The notes: a model not told the origin generated them from the letters alone. A stretch of 64,000 bases of DNA from Gnetum montanum (GCA_015680685.1 MNCI01004508.1:20696-84695), one strand, 5' to 3'. Shown: positions 11,001-21,639, counted from the stretch's first letter. Translations and numbers: made by a program.

Positions 11001-13212
11001 GGCACTCTCATGGAGAACACTGTTAAGGAGGATGCTATCGAGGATGACATCTTTAGGGAGATAGCTCTCAAGGAGGGCATTCTTAGGGAGGGCACTCTCC
11101 AAAAGAACGCTCTCAACGAGGGTGCTCTCAAGGTGAACACTTTCATGTGCATAACACAAGGTTCTCTCATGGACAATGCTCTCATGGAGGGTTCTCTTAA
11201 GGAGAATGCTCTTGCAGAGGCCACTCCAAGAGAGGCTGCTCTCAGGAAGAACGTTGTTAGGGAGGGTGCTCTCAATGAGGGCACTCTTGAATAAAATGCT
11301 CTCAATGAGGATGCTCTAGGGAGAACACTCCCAATGAGGGCCCTCTCAAAGAGAATGCTCTTTAGAAGGCCATTCTAATGGAGTGCGCTCTCAAGGAGAA
11401 TGCTCTCGGGGAGGGCAATCTCATGTAGAATGCTCTTAAGAAGGATGCTCTCAAGGAGGGTGTCCCTAGGGAGACCGATCTCAAGGAGGATGTTCTAATG
11501 GAGGTAGCCCTCCAAGAGAACAATCTCAACAAGGGCACTCTCAAGGAGAACACTCTCACATGCATAACACAAGGTGCTCTCAGGGAGAGCTCTCTAAGGA
11601 AGGTCGCTCTAAGGAAGAGTGCTCTATAGGAGGGTGCCCTCTGAGAGGGTGCCCTCAAGGAGAACACTCTCATGTGCATAGTGCAAGGTGCTCTTAAGGA
11701 AGATGCTCTCAAGGAGAATGCTCTTTGAAAGGCTACTCTAATAGAGGATGCTCTCATGGAGAACATTGTTAAAGAGGATGATCTTGAGGAGGGCATCCTC
11801 AGGGAGACTGCTCTCAAGGAAGGCACTCTTAGGAAGGGTGCTCACTGAAAGAATGCTCTCAACCAAGGTATTCTCGAGGTGAACACTGTCACGTGGGTAA
11901 CACAAGATGCTCTCATGGACAATGCTCTCATGGAGGGCACTCTCAAAGGAGAATGTTCTCATGAAGGCCACTCTTAGGTAGAATGCTCTTGGGGAGGGTC
12001 CTCTAAATGAGGGCACTCTTTGATAAAACTCTCTCAACGAGGGTGCTCCAGGGAGAACGCTCTCAGTGAGGGCGCTCTCAAAGAGAATGCTCTTCAGAAG
12101 GCCACTCTAATGGAGGGAACTCTCTAGAAGAATGCTCTCATGGATGGTGATCTCATGGAGAACACACTTAAGGGGGATGTTCTCAAGGAGGGCGTCATTA
12201 GGGAGATCACACTCAAGGAGGGCATTCTAATGGAGGGTGCTCTCCAAGAGAACGCTCTTAACAAGGGTGCTCTCGAGGAGAACACTCTCACATGGGTAAT
12301 GCAAGGTGCTCTTAGGAAGAATGCTCTAAGGGAGGTCGCTCTAAGGGAGGTCACTCTAAGGGAGATCGCTCTCTGTGAGGGTTCCCTCTAGGAGGAAGCT
12401 CTCAATGAGGATGCTCTTGAGAAGAACATTCTCATGTGCAGAGCACAAGGCACTCTCAAGGAGAACAATCTCTGAAAGGCCACTCTAACACATGAGTCTC
12501 TCAAGGAGAATGTTCTTAGGGAGGGTGCTCTCGGAGAGGGTGCTCTCAGGGAGGGTGCTCTCATGGAGAGCACTCTTGAGGAGGGCATCCTCAGGGGGAC
12601 CAATCTCAAGGAGGGAGTTCCCAAGGAGGGAACTCTTAGGAAGGGTGCTCTCTGACAGAACGCTCTCAACAAGGACACTCTCAAGGAGAACACTCACGCG
12701 AGGGCACAAGGTGCTCTCATGGAGGGTTCTCTCAAGGAGAATGGTCTTTTGGAGATAGATCTAATGTAGAAAGCTCTTAGGGAGAGCACTCTCATGAAGA
12801 ATGCTCTTAAGGAGGACATTATCAAAGATGGCATCCTCAAGGAGACAACTCTCAGGGAGGGCATTATTAGCGAGGGCACTCTTAGGAAGGGCACTCTCCA
12901 AAAGAATGCTCTCAACAAGGGCACTCTTGAGGTGAACACTCTCATGTGCGTAAGGCAAGGTGCTCTCATGGAGAATGCTCTCATGGAGTGCGCTCTCAAG
13001 GGGAACACTCTCATGGAGAACACTCTTAGGGAGAATGCTCAGGGAGGGTGCTCTCAAGGAGGGCACTATTCGACCAAACAATCTCAACGAGGGAACTCTA
13101 TGGAGAACACTGTTGGTGAGGGCCATCTCAAAGAGAACACTCTTTGGAAGGCCACTCTAATGGAGGGCGATCTCAAGGAGAGCACTCTTGCGGAGGGCAA
13201 TCTCCCCTAGCA
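8045..13212. repeat. 15-bp minisatellite array, block 1, with ~1-kb higher-order repeats
   Basis: The whole stretch is built from a degenerate 15-bp unit of the form GGAGGGYRCTCTCAA, with variants GGAGAAYGCTCTTAA and GGAGGACACTCTCAA. At intervals the array is punctuated by a longer conserved module (consensus GAACACTCTCACATG, then a short variable part, then CAAGGTGCTCTC) at about 10124, 10555, 10667, 10918, 11131, 11545, 11661, 11878, 12278, 12418, 12686 and 12930. The spacings recur as ~430, ~115-140, ~250 and ~215-245, giving a higher-order unit of about 1.0 kb; some units lack one module and are ~0.75 kb. The array starts after unique DNA at about 8045 and stops at the PLE. Because 15 is a multiple of 3, open frames arise in several phases on both strands; I do not call them genes. 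Confidence 0.95.
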
Positions 13213-13227
13213 TGCTCTTAATGAAAA

Positions 13228-14750
13228 TGAGATCTGTCACCGAGGATTCCTGGAACACCAGGGCCGCCAACGCGGTGATCAGAAAACCAAACTGATTGCT
13301 GCTGGAAACAGGAAAACCAGAAGATGCAGAACCTACAAAACCAAGAACTGCATTCGAAGTGGAAGGGTTTGAGGGGTTAGGGATGGGAAGAATAGGGAAT
13401 TTTCTGCGATCAGGAATATTTTGTTGATTTTGTCTAGGAGTTGGTTGATTTGTCTACTATTGAGGTTGTCGTCGTTGTTGCTGTTGCTATTGTTGCCATT
13501 TTCTTTGTTGTTGTTGCCATTGTTGTCGATAATGTTGATGTTGTTGATTTTGATGCTACTGTTGTTTTTGCTACTGCAGATTTTTCTTCTTTTTCTTGGA
13601 ATTTCTAGAACGGGTTTGCTATTGAAATTCTATATTTTTCTGAAGTGAAACATTCCTGGGAATTTCTCCGCAATCTTTGAGTCGTTGCCCAAATTTTGCA
13701 AACGTAGCATCATGCTCTTGCCGAACCGTTTCTCTGCAAATCTCCTTAACAGTTGGAAGGGGATCCATTCTGTCAGCCTCAATTTCTGTAGCAGAAGCAG
13801 CTGATTTTTGAACTTCAACCGCTTTCCGTTTTGCCTCCTTCTGAATGTCAAAATGTGTTTGTTCATTCAAAAAGGCTTCTTCCAATTTCTTAGTGCACCG
13901 TTCGATGAGTGCATTCTGAAAGGCAGGCGGTTGTTGAATGGTTGAAATGCTTTCAACAAGTTTCTAAATAGCATCATGAGGGAATGTTTCCATTCTCTTA
14001 CGATGTGTGTCAATAGAAATAGTTTCTACTTTAAGATAGGCTTCTTGCAGCCTTAAGTTGTGTTCACTTTACAGCAAAGAGAAATCTTGTTGAAGGAGAG
14101 CATCTCCTTCGGTAGTGGAAGCCTTGAGTTTGGGGGTTGAAAGACGTAAACTGTGGATCAGAAGTTTCTCTTGGTTGAGTTCTTCAATTTGAACCTTTGT
14201 TCACTCTGCACGATCAGTGGCTGCAATGAATTTTCGAAAACCCTTGGTAGCCGAAAGGATCATCTCTTCAAGGATTGAAGGGATAAAAGGACCATCGGTG
14301 GATTGGAGATCATGGAGTTTCTTTTGGAGTTCAAACTCAATTGTGACCGCAGGTCATCTGCTTCGTGTAGGGACTTTTTGAAGGTTTCCAAAATTGCTTC
14401 TGTAGAGCCTAAGGAATCATCGTTTGCCGTACGGTTGTCGGGAAAGGGACCTATTGTTGAGTTCCCATCACGATCAGAATATGGCAAACGTGGACGTTTC
14501 CGTGAAGAGCTAGCTAATGGACTAGAAGTTACCTCTTGCTGGGTAGCAGCAAGGGGCGGTTGATCGAAAGCAAAAAGTTGCTGATTAGCCAAGCTCATCT
14601 TTCACCAGGCAACAAGATAAAATAAAAAATTTTGAGTTAGGAAGTTGAAAAAATTTTATGAGATCTTGTGCGGCTAGTGAAAGGACGGATTAAGGAAAAT
14701 AGGAATTGAACAAAAGAGAGAAGTTAAAGAAAATAAAGGCTCTGAGATCT
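13228..14750 (-). pseudogene. Inverted 5' fragment of the PLE (ORF1 copy)
   Basis: Read on the minus strand, it matches 14750-16250 over about 1.5 kb. The start frame (14598-14260) begins MSLANQQLFAFDQPPLAATQ, and the counterpart at 14876 begins MSSADQQSFTFDQLPLATTQ. The later part (13885-13619) matches 15595-15861, beginning MEEAFLNEQTHFDIQKEAKR in both. The (GTT/GTC)n run near 13460-13560 mirrors the CAA-rich tract at 15905-16025. The copy ends at about 13228, at the point corresponding to 16250, so it has no RT. In places it is better preserved than the right copy: it lacks the stop found at 15092. Confidence 0.85.
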
Positions 14751-14870
14751 TGTGCGGCTTCTGTTCAATTCTTATTTTCCTTAATCCGTCCTTTCACTAG
14801 CCGCACAAGATCTCATAAAATTTTTTCAACTTCCTAACTCAAAATTTTTTGTTTTATCTTGCTGCCTAGT
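14690..14870. repeat. Junction of the two PLE copies with pseudo-LTR (PLTR) sequence
   Basis: The motif TTTCACTAGCCGCACAAGAT and its neighbours appear inverted on the two sides of about 14750, with an extra GATCTTGTGCGGCTT remnant at the centre. The left-arm extension (AGAGCC..TTAACTTCTCTCTTTTG on the minus strand) is also found at the element's 3' end near 19757-19790. This shows that the same terminal sequence occurs at both ends. Confidence 0.75.
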
Positions 14871-14875
14871 GAAAG

Positions 14876-16190
14876 ATGAGCTCGGCTGATCAGCAATCTT
14901 TTACTTTTGATCAACTGCCCCTTGCTACTACCCAGCAAGAGGTAACTTCTGGTCCATTAGCTAGCTCTTCATGGAAACATCCACGTTTGCCAGATTCTTC
15001 ATCGGATCGTGATGAGAATTCAACAACAGGTCCCTCTCCCGAAAACTGTATGGCAAACGATGGTTCCTTAGGCTCTCTAGAAGCAATTTTGTAAGCCTTC
15101 AAAAAGTCCCTACGCGAAGCGGATGACCTGCGGTCATAATTGAGTTTGAACTCCAAGAGAAACTCCATGATCTCCAATCCACCAATGGTCCTTCTATCCC
15201 TTCAATCCTTGAAGAAATGATCCTTTCGGTTGCCAAGGGTTTTCAAAAACTCATTGCAGCCACAGATCGTGTAGAGCGAACAAAGGTTCGAATTGAAAAA
15301 CTCAACCAAGAGAAACTTCTGATCCATAGTTTACGTCTTTCAGCCCCCAAACTCAAGGCTTCCATTGCCGAAGGAGATGCTCTCCTTCAACAAGATTTCT
15401 CTTTGCTGCAGAGCGAACACAACTTAAGGCTCCAAGAAGTCTATCTTAAAGCAGAAATTGTTTCTATTGACACACATCGTAAGAGAATGGAAACATTCCC
15501 TCATGATGCTATTTAGAAACTTGTTGAAAGCATTTCAACCATTCAACAACCGCCTGCCTTTCAGAATGCACTCATCCAATGGTGCACTAAGAAATTGGAA
15601 GAAGCCTTTTTGAATGAACAAACACATTTTGACATTCAAAAGGAGGCAAAACGGAAAGTGGTTGAAGTTCAGAAATCAGCTGCTTCTGCTACAGAAATCG
15701 AGGTTGACAGAATGGATCCCCTTCCAACTGTTAAGGAGATTTGCAGAGAAACGGTTCGGCAAGAGCATGATGCTACGTTTGCAAAATTTGGGCAACGACT
15801 CAAAGATTGCGGAGCAATTCCCAAGAACGTTTGCTTCAGAAAAATACAGAATTTCAATAGCAAACCTATTCCAGAAATTCCAAGAAAAAGAAGAAAAATC
15901 CGCAGCAGCAAAAACAATAGTAGCATCAAAATCAACAACATCAACATCATCGACAACAACGGCAACAACAACAACGAAAATGGCAACAACAGCAACAACA
16001 ACGACGATGACAACCTTAACAGCAGACAAATCAACCAATTCCCAAACAAAATCAACAAAATATTCTTGATCATGACAAATCCCCTATTCTTCCCATCCCT
16101 AACCCCTCAAACCCTTCCACTTCGAATGCAGTCCCTGATTTTGTAGGTTCTGCATCTTCTAGTTTTCCTATTTCCAGCAGCGATTAGTTT
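14876..16190 (+). pseudogene. PLE upstream reading frame (ORF1-like, coiled coil, Gln-rich tail)
   Basis: It starts at ATG 14876. After a stop at 15092-15094 the likely original frame continues as a long helical stretch: ILEEMILSVAKGFQKLI, then VRIEKLNQEKLLIHSLRL, then LLQQDFSLLQSEHNLRLQEV (15200-15450), with heptad spacing. A second helical block lies at 15595-15830 (MEEAFLNEQTHFDIQ.., then VKEICRETVRQEHDATFAKF). A basic patch (KKKKKNPQQQKQ in one frame) and a CAA-run, which reads as poly-Gln with His, follow at 15890-16030. Coiled-coil proteins upstream of RT are known in some PLEs and other retroelements, where they are thought to bind RNA. Several frame changes are needed, so it is broken. 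The match with the inverted copy supports it as a real ancestral frame. Confidence 0.6.
15905..16030 (+). repeat. CAA/AAC-rich tract (poly-Gln or poly-Asn coding)
   Basis: Near-continuous CAA/AAC triplets encode Gln in one frame and Asn in another. The same tract, inverted, is found at 13435-13570, so it was present before the head-to-head arrangement formed. Confidence 0.85.
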
Positions 16191-16419
16191 GGTTTTTCTG
16201 ATCGCCGCGTTGGCAGCCCTGGTGTTCCAGGAATCCTCGATCTCGTTTTCACGATTTTGATTATGATTTAGGTTTTTCTAATGGCTTCGGTCCTAGGTTT
16301 TTACAGAGTTCTAGAGGCAGCGGTCCTCATCCGATTTTTGACGCTCGCCGCGACGATGCTCACCACGACGGCTTCTCCTCGTGCAGCATCTCCTCAAGCC
16401 ATAGTTGTGGCTGCGATTC

Positions 16420-16505
16420 TACCAGATCTGCTAGCCGTGATACCAGATCTGCTGGCCATGGCACAAGATTTGCTGGCCGTGGCACCAATTCTATAGGCCG
16501 TGGAT
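16420..16505 (+). repeat. 24-bp tandem repeat (about 3.5 copies) encoding an RG-type octapeptide
   Basis: The unit resembles ACCAGATCTGCTGGCCGTGG plus CACC, with scattered substitutions. In the + frame starting near 16310 it encodes T-R-S-A-G-R-G-T. Its length is a multiple of three, so the frame is kept. Confidence 0.75.
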
Positions 16506-16539
16506 CCAGATCTGTCTTTGGCCCTGCAGACCCCTCGCA

Positions 16540-16650
16540 TTCTAGATCTGTGTGTTTTCCAGGCCTTGCAGATTCCTCACATTTCAGATCTGTGCATTTT
16601 CCAGGCCCTGCAGATTCCTCACATTTCAGATCTTCACATTTTCTAGGCAC
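16540..16650 (+). repeat. 42-bp tandem repeat (about 2.7 copies)
   Basis: The unit begins AGATCTGTGCATTTTCCAGG, continues CCCTGCAGATTCCTCACATT and closes with TC. It is a multiple of three and encodes a 14-residue repeat on either strand. Confidence 0.85.
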
Positions 16651-17354
16651 TTTGAGTTTTGTTTTTGCCCGATCCTCCCATCAATGTCCACACCCTGCAC
16701 AAAACACACTCCCTCCTTGGTCGCTGCCACCTCCAGTCTCGTGCTCTACTTCTGTTGCCATCACCACCACCACCGCCGCCGCCGTTGCCGCTCACACAGA
16801 CTCACGTTCATCCCATCGCTGTTTTTGCAGAAACCCCTATTTTGTGCACAAAAACCCCTGTTTCATTTGCTGAGCACCACACAGCACCCACGATGCCTGC
16901 CTCAAACGCCGCTATTCCCTCAAACCTCACCGCTCTAGCACAAATGTTTGTTCTGGGCTCTTCCTCTGCTGCTGCACCCACATCTATTGTGTCGTCTTCC
17001 TCTGCTACTACGCCCACGTCTGCTTCACCCTGCTCCATTGCTGTGCCCTACCCATTTTCCGGCCTTGCGTCCACCGCCACTGCCGCCTCTGCTGACTCCA
17101 GCATCGGTGGACAAGAATGTTCCTCCAGCAACAATGGCAACGCCCTCTCCTCCATCAATGGTGGTTCTACCTTCTCTTCCTTAAACCGTTGTCTTGATGC
17201 TGCAATCAACGATAGTTGTGGGTCCGATGGTTGTACTTCACAACTTGGCCTAGGTTTTGTTACTAGGGATTCTGATCCTATGTAGACCAATGCTCTTGTT
17301 TTTCCTTTTGGGTCTTTAAACCCATAAGGCCCAACCCAAATGATAAGGGCTGGG

Positions 17355-17366
17355 CCCCCCCCCCCC
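17355..17366 (+). repeat. Poly-C run of 12
   Basis: An uninterrupted run of 12 C sits in the C-rich linker between the middle region and the RT frame of the PLE. Such runs are prone to length change and may account for one frame loss. Confidence 0.9.
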
Positions 17367-17674
17367 TTCCATTCCCTCCACCCCTCCACCCCTCCTACCA
17401 CTCCCCTTGTGCTTCTAACCATAAACTCCACCACTCCACTAGTCCTTCTAACCATGAACTCCACACCCGTTGCATTTGGGACATTTGTTTTAATGTTTGC
17501 CCAAAGCAACCCCCCTCCAACTCATCCCTCTGTACAATTTATGCAACCGCTCGAACCCTCCTCCCCTCAAGTTTTTCTCCCGCTGCCCATAAACCCACCC
17601 TGTGCTCTCGCTTAACCTTCTGGTTACCTGTGCTGGATCAAAAAGCTTACGCTCGGTTACTGTTCATGTGAAAA

Positions 17675-19579
17675 ATGGTACGCGAAATTGAAAATCGTAT
17701 AATGAATTTTGTGGTCCATAATTTTTCATCTCGTAACCTCTCCATGAACGAAACTAAGGTTTTGGGTTTTGGTTTAAAATTTATCCCCCGCCCACCTCCC
17801 ATGGATAAATCGGCCATCCTTAAAGAATTTTCCGCATTCGCCTATCACCTGCGCTTGCGTGACCTCTTTAAAGATCATTCAGATAATAACATTCCATCTT
17901 CCGAATTCTTGGCTGCCCTTCAATTGGCCAAAATAAAACTTTGGCCCACCAAAAAATGGAGTCCCCCTCTTGACAATAGTAATATGGTACTAGAGCAAAG
18001 CATTCACTATTGCCTAGATACTCTCTAAAATGCCCTCACACCCATTAATTTTTGCACTCGTCGCCCCCTCCCGAGACATCTCCTTGGTGCTCTTCGATGT
18101 CTCCAAAATGATAAAAATATCGTTATTCGGCCTGCAGATAAAAATTTGGGTGTTTGTGTCTTGGACGCCAGTTGGTACTTGAAGGAAGCAACTCGACAAC
18201 TCGCCGATTCGGATGTCTACCAGCGTGTAGATTCAGTTCCTTGGAAAATTCTTCATCTCAAATTGTCTGCCTCCATCAATCATTTTTCAGAAATTCTTTC
18301 TCATTTTAGAGATGCTCTGTTACAAAACAAGGCTCACAAACCTTGTACTTTCTACATCATCCCTAAAATCCACAAACTGGTTATGGTTGGATGCCCTATC
18401 TGTTCATACAAGGGCTACATGTTGGAACTTGCTTCCCGCCTCCTCCATTTTTTGTTGTTTCCAATTCTTTGTCATCAACCAAACCATCTCAAAGATTCCT
18501 CTACCTTGATCCGAGACCTTCATGCTAGATCCCTACCTCGTAATGTATTTCTTTTTACATTTGATGTAGAATCATTGTATCCGAGCATTCCCACGAATCA
18601 GGGACTTTTGGCTATCTAGAGTATGGTTGATGATTATTTTGCTGCAAATCCTACACCTTTGCAGTCTCTCTACAGCAACGCCATCATGGAACTTTTGACA
18701 TTGGTGCTTCGAGAACACTAACTCGAATTTAACGAGGTTTTCTTCAAATAGATTATGGGCACTGCCATGGGTAGCAACTTCGTTGTTGTCTATGCATGTC
18801 TTTTCTTGTGCCACCTTGAAAAACAAGTTCTCATCGCTCCTATGTCCGATAACCTTCTCTATTTCAAAAGGTTTATCGATGATGCATTTGGCATTTGGGA
18901 AGGCTAAGAAGATTCCCTTCGTACCTTGCTTGAAATGTACGGCAATGTTTATCCCACTATAAACATTACCCCCACCATTTCTGATTCAGCAATTAACATT
19001 CTGGATGTCACTTTTTTCAAAGGTTCTCATTTTCCCAACACTGGTATCCTTTCTACCAAATGTTACCGAAAACCTTTGAATACTTATTAGTACATCCCTT
19101 TCTCCTCTTGGCATCCTTTCCATCAGAAGAAAGCTTTCATCATTGTGGAGCTCAAAAGGTACCTCCTTAGGGAATCTTCTCTCGGCGACTTCCAACAGAT
19201 TCGACTGCGGCTATTTCTTTGACTTCAAGCACGTGGATATCCTTCCTAGCTTCTCTTCAAATGCTTCAGTCTTGTTCCTGCTGCTTCACGGAGATCCCTT
19301 CTGGATAGACTTCATCAAAGTCATGGCGTTTGTAGAAAATGGACCCCTCTCGTTTTCAAAATGGATTTTAGTCCTTCAACTAAATCCTTAAACGTGAGGG
19401 CACTCCTAAACCCTATACTCTGTCGGCTTTGCCAAAAAGATCCGACACTTCAGAACGCCATTCCAAATGTGATCTCATGTTGGAGAAATCCAAAAAAGTT
19501 ACAAGCTCTGCTGGTTAGAAACAAGTTTAGGTGCTCTTCTCCAACCCCCACTCGGCCTGTACGAGTGAGGCCGATTTAA
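17675..19579 (+). pseudogene. Penelope-like reverse transcriptase, with premature stops
   Basis: One frame runs from ATG 17675 to 19142 with stops at 18026, 18617, about 18719, 18905 and 19088, then shifts. It begins with a PLE leader (NLSMNETKVLGFGLKFIPRP), continues with VIRPADKNLGVCVLDASWYL (RT1/2 region), FYIIPKIHK (RT2), FTFDVESLYPSIPTNQG (RT3, first catalytic Asp), MGTAMGSNF (RT4) and YFKRFIDDAFGIW (RT5, catalytic Asp pair), then FSPSTKSLNVRALLNPILCR and ends PTRPVRVRPI at 19579. These are hallmark blocks of PLE/telomerase-related RTs; TAMG and FIDD distinguish it from LTR and LINE RTs. PLE RTs copy their RNA at target DNA. In endonuclease-bearing PLEs a GIY-YIG domain follows the RT; here the frame ends after the linker. 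No GIY-YIG or its CCHH finger can be read in any frame to 19890. Confidence 0.88.
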
Positions 19580-19650
19580 TTTTTTCAAAAATCTATACGT
19601 TTTTTATTTTATCCGGTTAAAGTTGGGTTTATATTTAAGAGCACACTTTG

Positions 19651-19726
19651 GCTCTAAGACGATGTACTCATTTTTGCAAGAAACATGCTGATGAGGGGTG
19701 AAACTTCCCAAAAACATTTTATGTTT
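19651..19726 (+). ncRNA. Possible degenerate hammerhead-ribozyme-like motif
   Basis: CTGATGA at 19688-19694 is followed after five bases by GAAA at 19700-19703, the two core boxes of a hammerhead in the right order. AAACAT just before it (19681-19686) can pair with ATGTTT at 19721-19726 as stem I. Stem II would be almost absent (G-GGG-T), and no clear UH cleavage site is placed, so it would be inactive or is a chance match. Hammerhead motifs are known in PLE terminal repeats, which is why the site is listed. Confidence 0.25.
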
Positions 19727-19754
19727 AAAGCTTAAGTTTGTACATGTGTTTTCA

Positions 19755-19890
19755 GAGCCTTCATTTTCCTTAACTTCTCTCTTTTGTTCAATTCCTATTT
19801 TCCTTAATCTGTCCTTTCACTAGCCGCACAGGATCTCATAAAATTTTTTCAGCTACCTTAAAATTTTTAAGCTACCTAAAATTTTTAACC
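19755..19890 (+). repeat. PLE 3' pseudo-LTR segment
   Basis: From AGAGCCTTCATTTTCC to beyond GATCTCATAAAATTTTTTCA it repeats the sequence at the head-to-head centre (about 14690-14850, both orientations). Beyond 19855 it degrades into two or three short repeats of ACCTTAAAATTTTTAAG type, where I place the end. Confidence 0.75.
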
Positions 19891-21639
19891 TTCCTGTTAG
19901 TAGAATCATCATCTTGCAAAGCAGCATTCGCATTCACGTTTCTTATTGTGGCCTTGGAGCTCGTTGGCTCCAAAAGCTGATCTAAAGGAATAGCTGAGAA
20001 GCTTGACATTGTCGTAGAAACGTATTTCATGAAGGGTTTAAAAGCTTTTTTTTACTGTGTTTGCATCAACAATGTGACCTTTGAGGCCATGAAACCCTCC
20101 AAGATCCAAATTGAGCATTAATGTCATAAAACGAAAAACACAGATTGGTCAAGGTTTTCGGGAGAACCAAAATCACAATCATAAGGCGATGGTAATTCTT
20201 GAAAATTCTGGTATGTGTGACTCATCCCCCGCAGATGTTTGAGGTGGTTTCCCCAGAACAGTGGTAGACGTGGCTGTCTTCATGGAGGACAGTCAAATAC
20301 AAAGGCTACTACTATTTTAACTCTCCACAAGCTCTGCAATGCATGGCCTCCTGGATGCATCAATGTGAGTACAAAGAGCATAGTGTTATCTTTGGAGAAT
20401 GGCATGAGTGGTGGGGGGTGTTGGGCATACTTCCTACGTTGATGTAGGTGTGGAGTCTCAACTGCCTCGCCACTACACTCACATTTGTTATCATCATCCT
20501 CGACTTCAATCATGCCACTATTCATGCCCTTTATGAGTACCTCTTTCTACATTTCCAAATCTTCATCAAATCGTGAGTCCTCTAGGATGAGTGGGAGTGC
20601 AAGGATATCATATCTAGAACAATTCAACAAATTCCATCTCGAACATATCATCTGGGTGGAAACTGAAGTGGAGACTTGGTTTGATTCATCCCAGATGAAT
20701 CATTGGAGACCAAAGATGAGAGCTCCTTGAGCAACAAAATTCTTGAGTTGCTAATAGAACTCCTCTCTACCATTTCACATACAATCACAACTAGTCCAAC
20801 CACAAGTAAACAAGTGGAGGACATCATCACAACGCAATCGTATACATCCTCAAGGAGAGAAATATACATTAGTTGCTCACAATTTAGCATCTATCCCTAC
20901 ATGAAGAGCGTAGAACATTAACATAAGGTAACTCTTCAAAGAATACATAAGGATATGATCCTAGATCACCAAGGTATCACTTTGAAGGGACCATTAATAA
21001 AAAAACCTCAATGGAGTAACACAACCAAAGAGCACATGCATATCCCAACACAATTTCAAAAACACTATGATACCATGTATAACAAAGTTATCTCGACGTT
21101 GTCTATCACCCCAAGGAATTTCCTAAAATCTGATGGATCTAGAGTGAAAGACCTAGGGAATACACCTTGAGCAAGCTAGCAACTCAGGAGTGAGTGTAAG
21201 AAGAATCACAACTTCTTAACATATATGGCAACACACCTCACGGAGGGTAACAAACTCCAAAACAAGGACCATACAAACAAGCACACAAACACCCTTGTAG
21301 ATAACATCGGTGGGAGAGGAAATGGTGCACCTACAAGGGAAGGTGCCTCACCCCCAGATCCCTCATGATCTAGTACAAGGTGTGGCTTGGCACCACACCA
21401 AAACTATCCAATCTTAGTTGCCTACATATCTATGACCACCATAGAATTAGGGCCATGTAGTTCTCCTCGATGAGGAGGGAATGAAGAGGACTTAGAAGAG
21501 AGTTACAATGTGAGGGTTTCCTATTGCTAGGATAGGTTTTCTAACACTCAAGAGTCACCTAAGGGCACCTCAAACTATTCCATGGTCCCCAAACCATGGG
21601 GAGAGCCCTAGAGAACCATCACCTTGAGACATCTCTCAC
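19891..21639. other. Unassigned spacer between PLE and second minisatellite block
   Basis: About 1.75 kb with mixed composition and only short ORFs, none with a recognisable motif. It is neither minisatellite nor part of the PLE frames. It may be an older insertion in the array or flanking DNA carried by a rearrangement. At its right end (21636) the 15-bp units resume without a gap. Confidence 0.55.

Larger units (their letters stand above)
16260..17290 (+). other. PLE middle region: RG-, Ser/Pro- and repeat-rich, no domain
   Basis: One frame (about 16310-16870) reads as RSAGHGTRFAGRGTNSIGRG followed by Ser/His-rich sequence; another (16659-17285) reads as an Ala/Ser/Pro/Thr-rich 208-residue stretch ending in a stop just before the RT leader. 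No catalytic motif is visible. It lies between the coiled-coil frame and the RT frame of the PLE and probably encoded a low-complexity RNA-binding or linker part. Its GC content is clearly higher than in the flanking DNA. Confidence 0.45.
13228..19890 (+). mobile_element. Penelope-like retroelement with inverted 5' partial copy
   Basis: A PLE-type reverse transcriptase (17675-19579), an upstream coiled-coil reading frame (14876-16190) and a terminal-repeat sequence at both ends define it. A sequence at 14765-14850 recurs at 19785-19855 (CCTTTCACTAGCCGCACA and flanks), as expected for PLE pseudo-LTRs (PLTRs). The left part, 13228-14750, is the reverse complement of 14750-16250, so the unit reads as a head-to-head pair of a 5' fragment and a longer copy. 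No GIY-YIG endonuclease is readable after the RT. The element lies between the two minisatellite blocks. PLEs are known from conifers, so this supports a gymnosperm source. All frames carry stops. Confidence 0.85.

Noticed and set aside
8045-13212. CRISPR-like array
   Set aside because: The unit is 15 bp and directly contiguous, with no unique spacers of constant length, and the sequence is clearly a eukaryotic plant genome.
15669-16073. 134-residue minus-strand ORF rich in Leu
   Set aside because: It is the antisense shadow of the CAA-rich tract of the PLE frame; the poly-Leu comes from reading CAA/AAC repeats backwards.
19143-19391. Possible GIY-YIG domain after the PLE RT
   Set aside because: Only RT-thumb and linker sequence is readable in the shifted frames; no GIY, YIG or catalytic Arg/Glu pattern.
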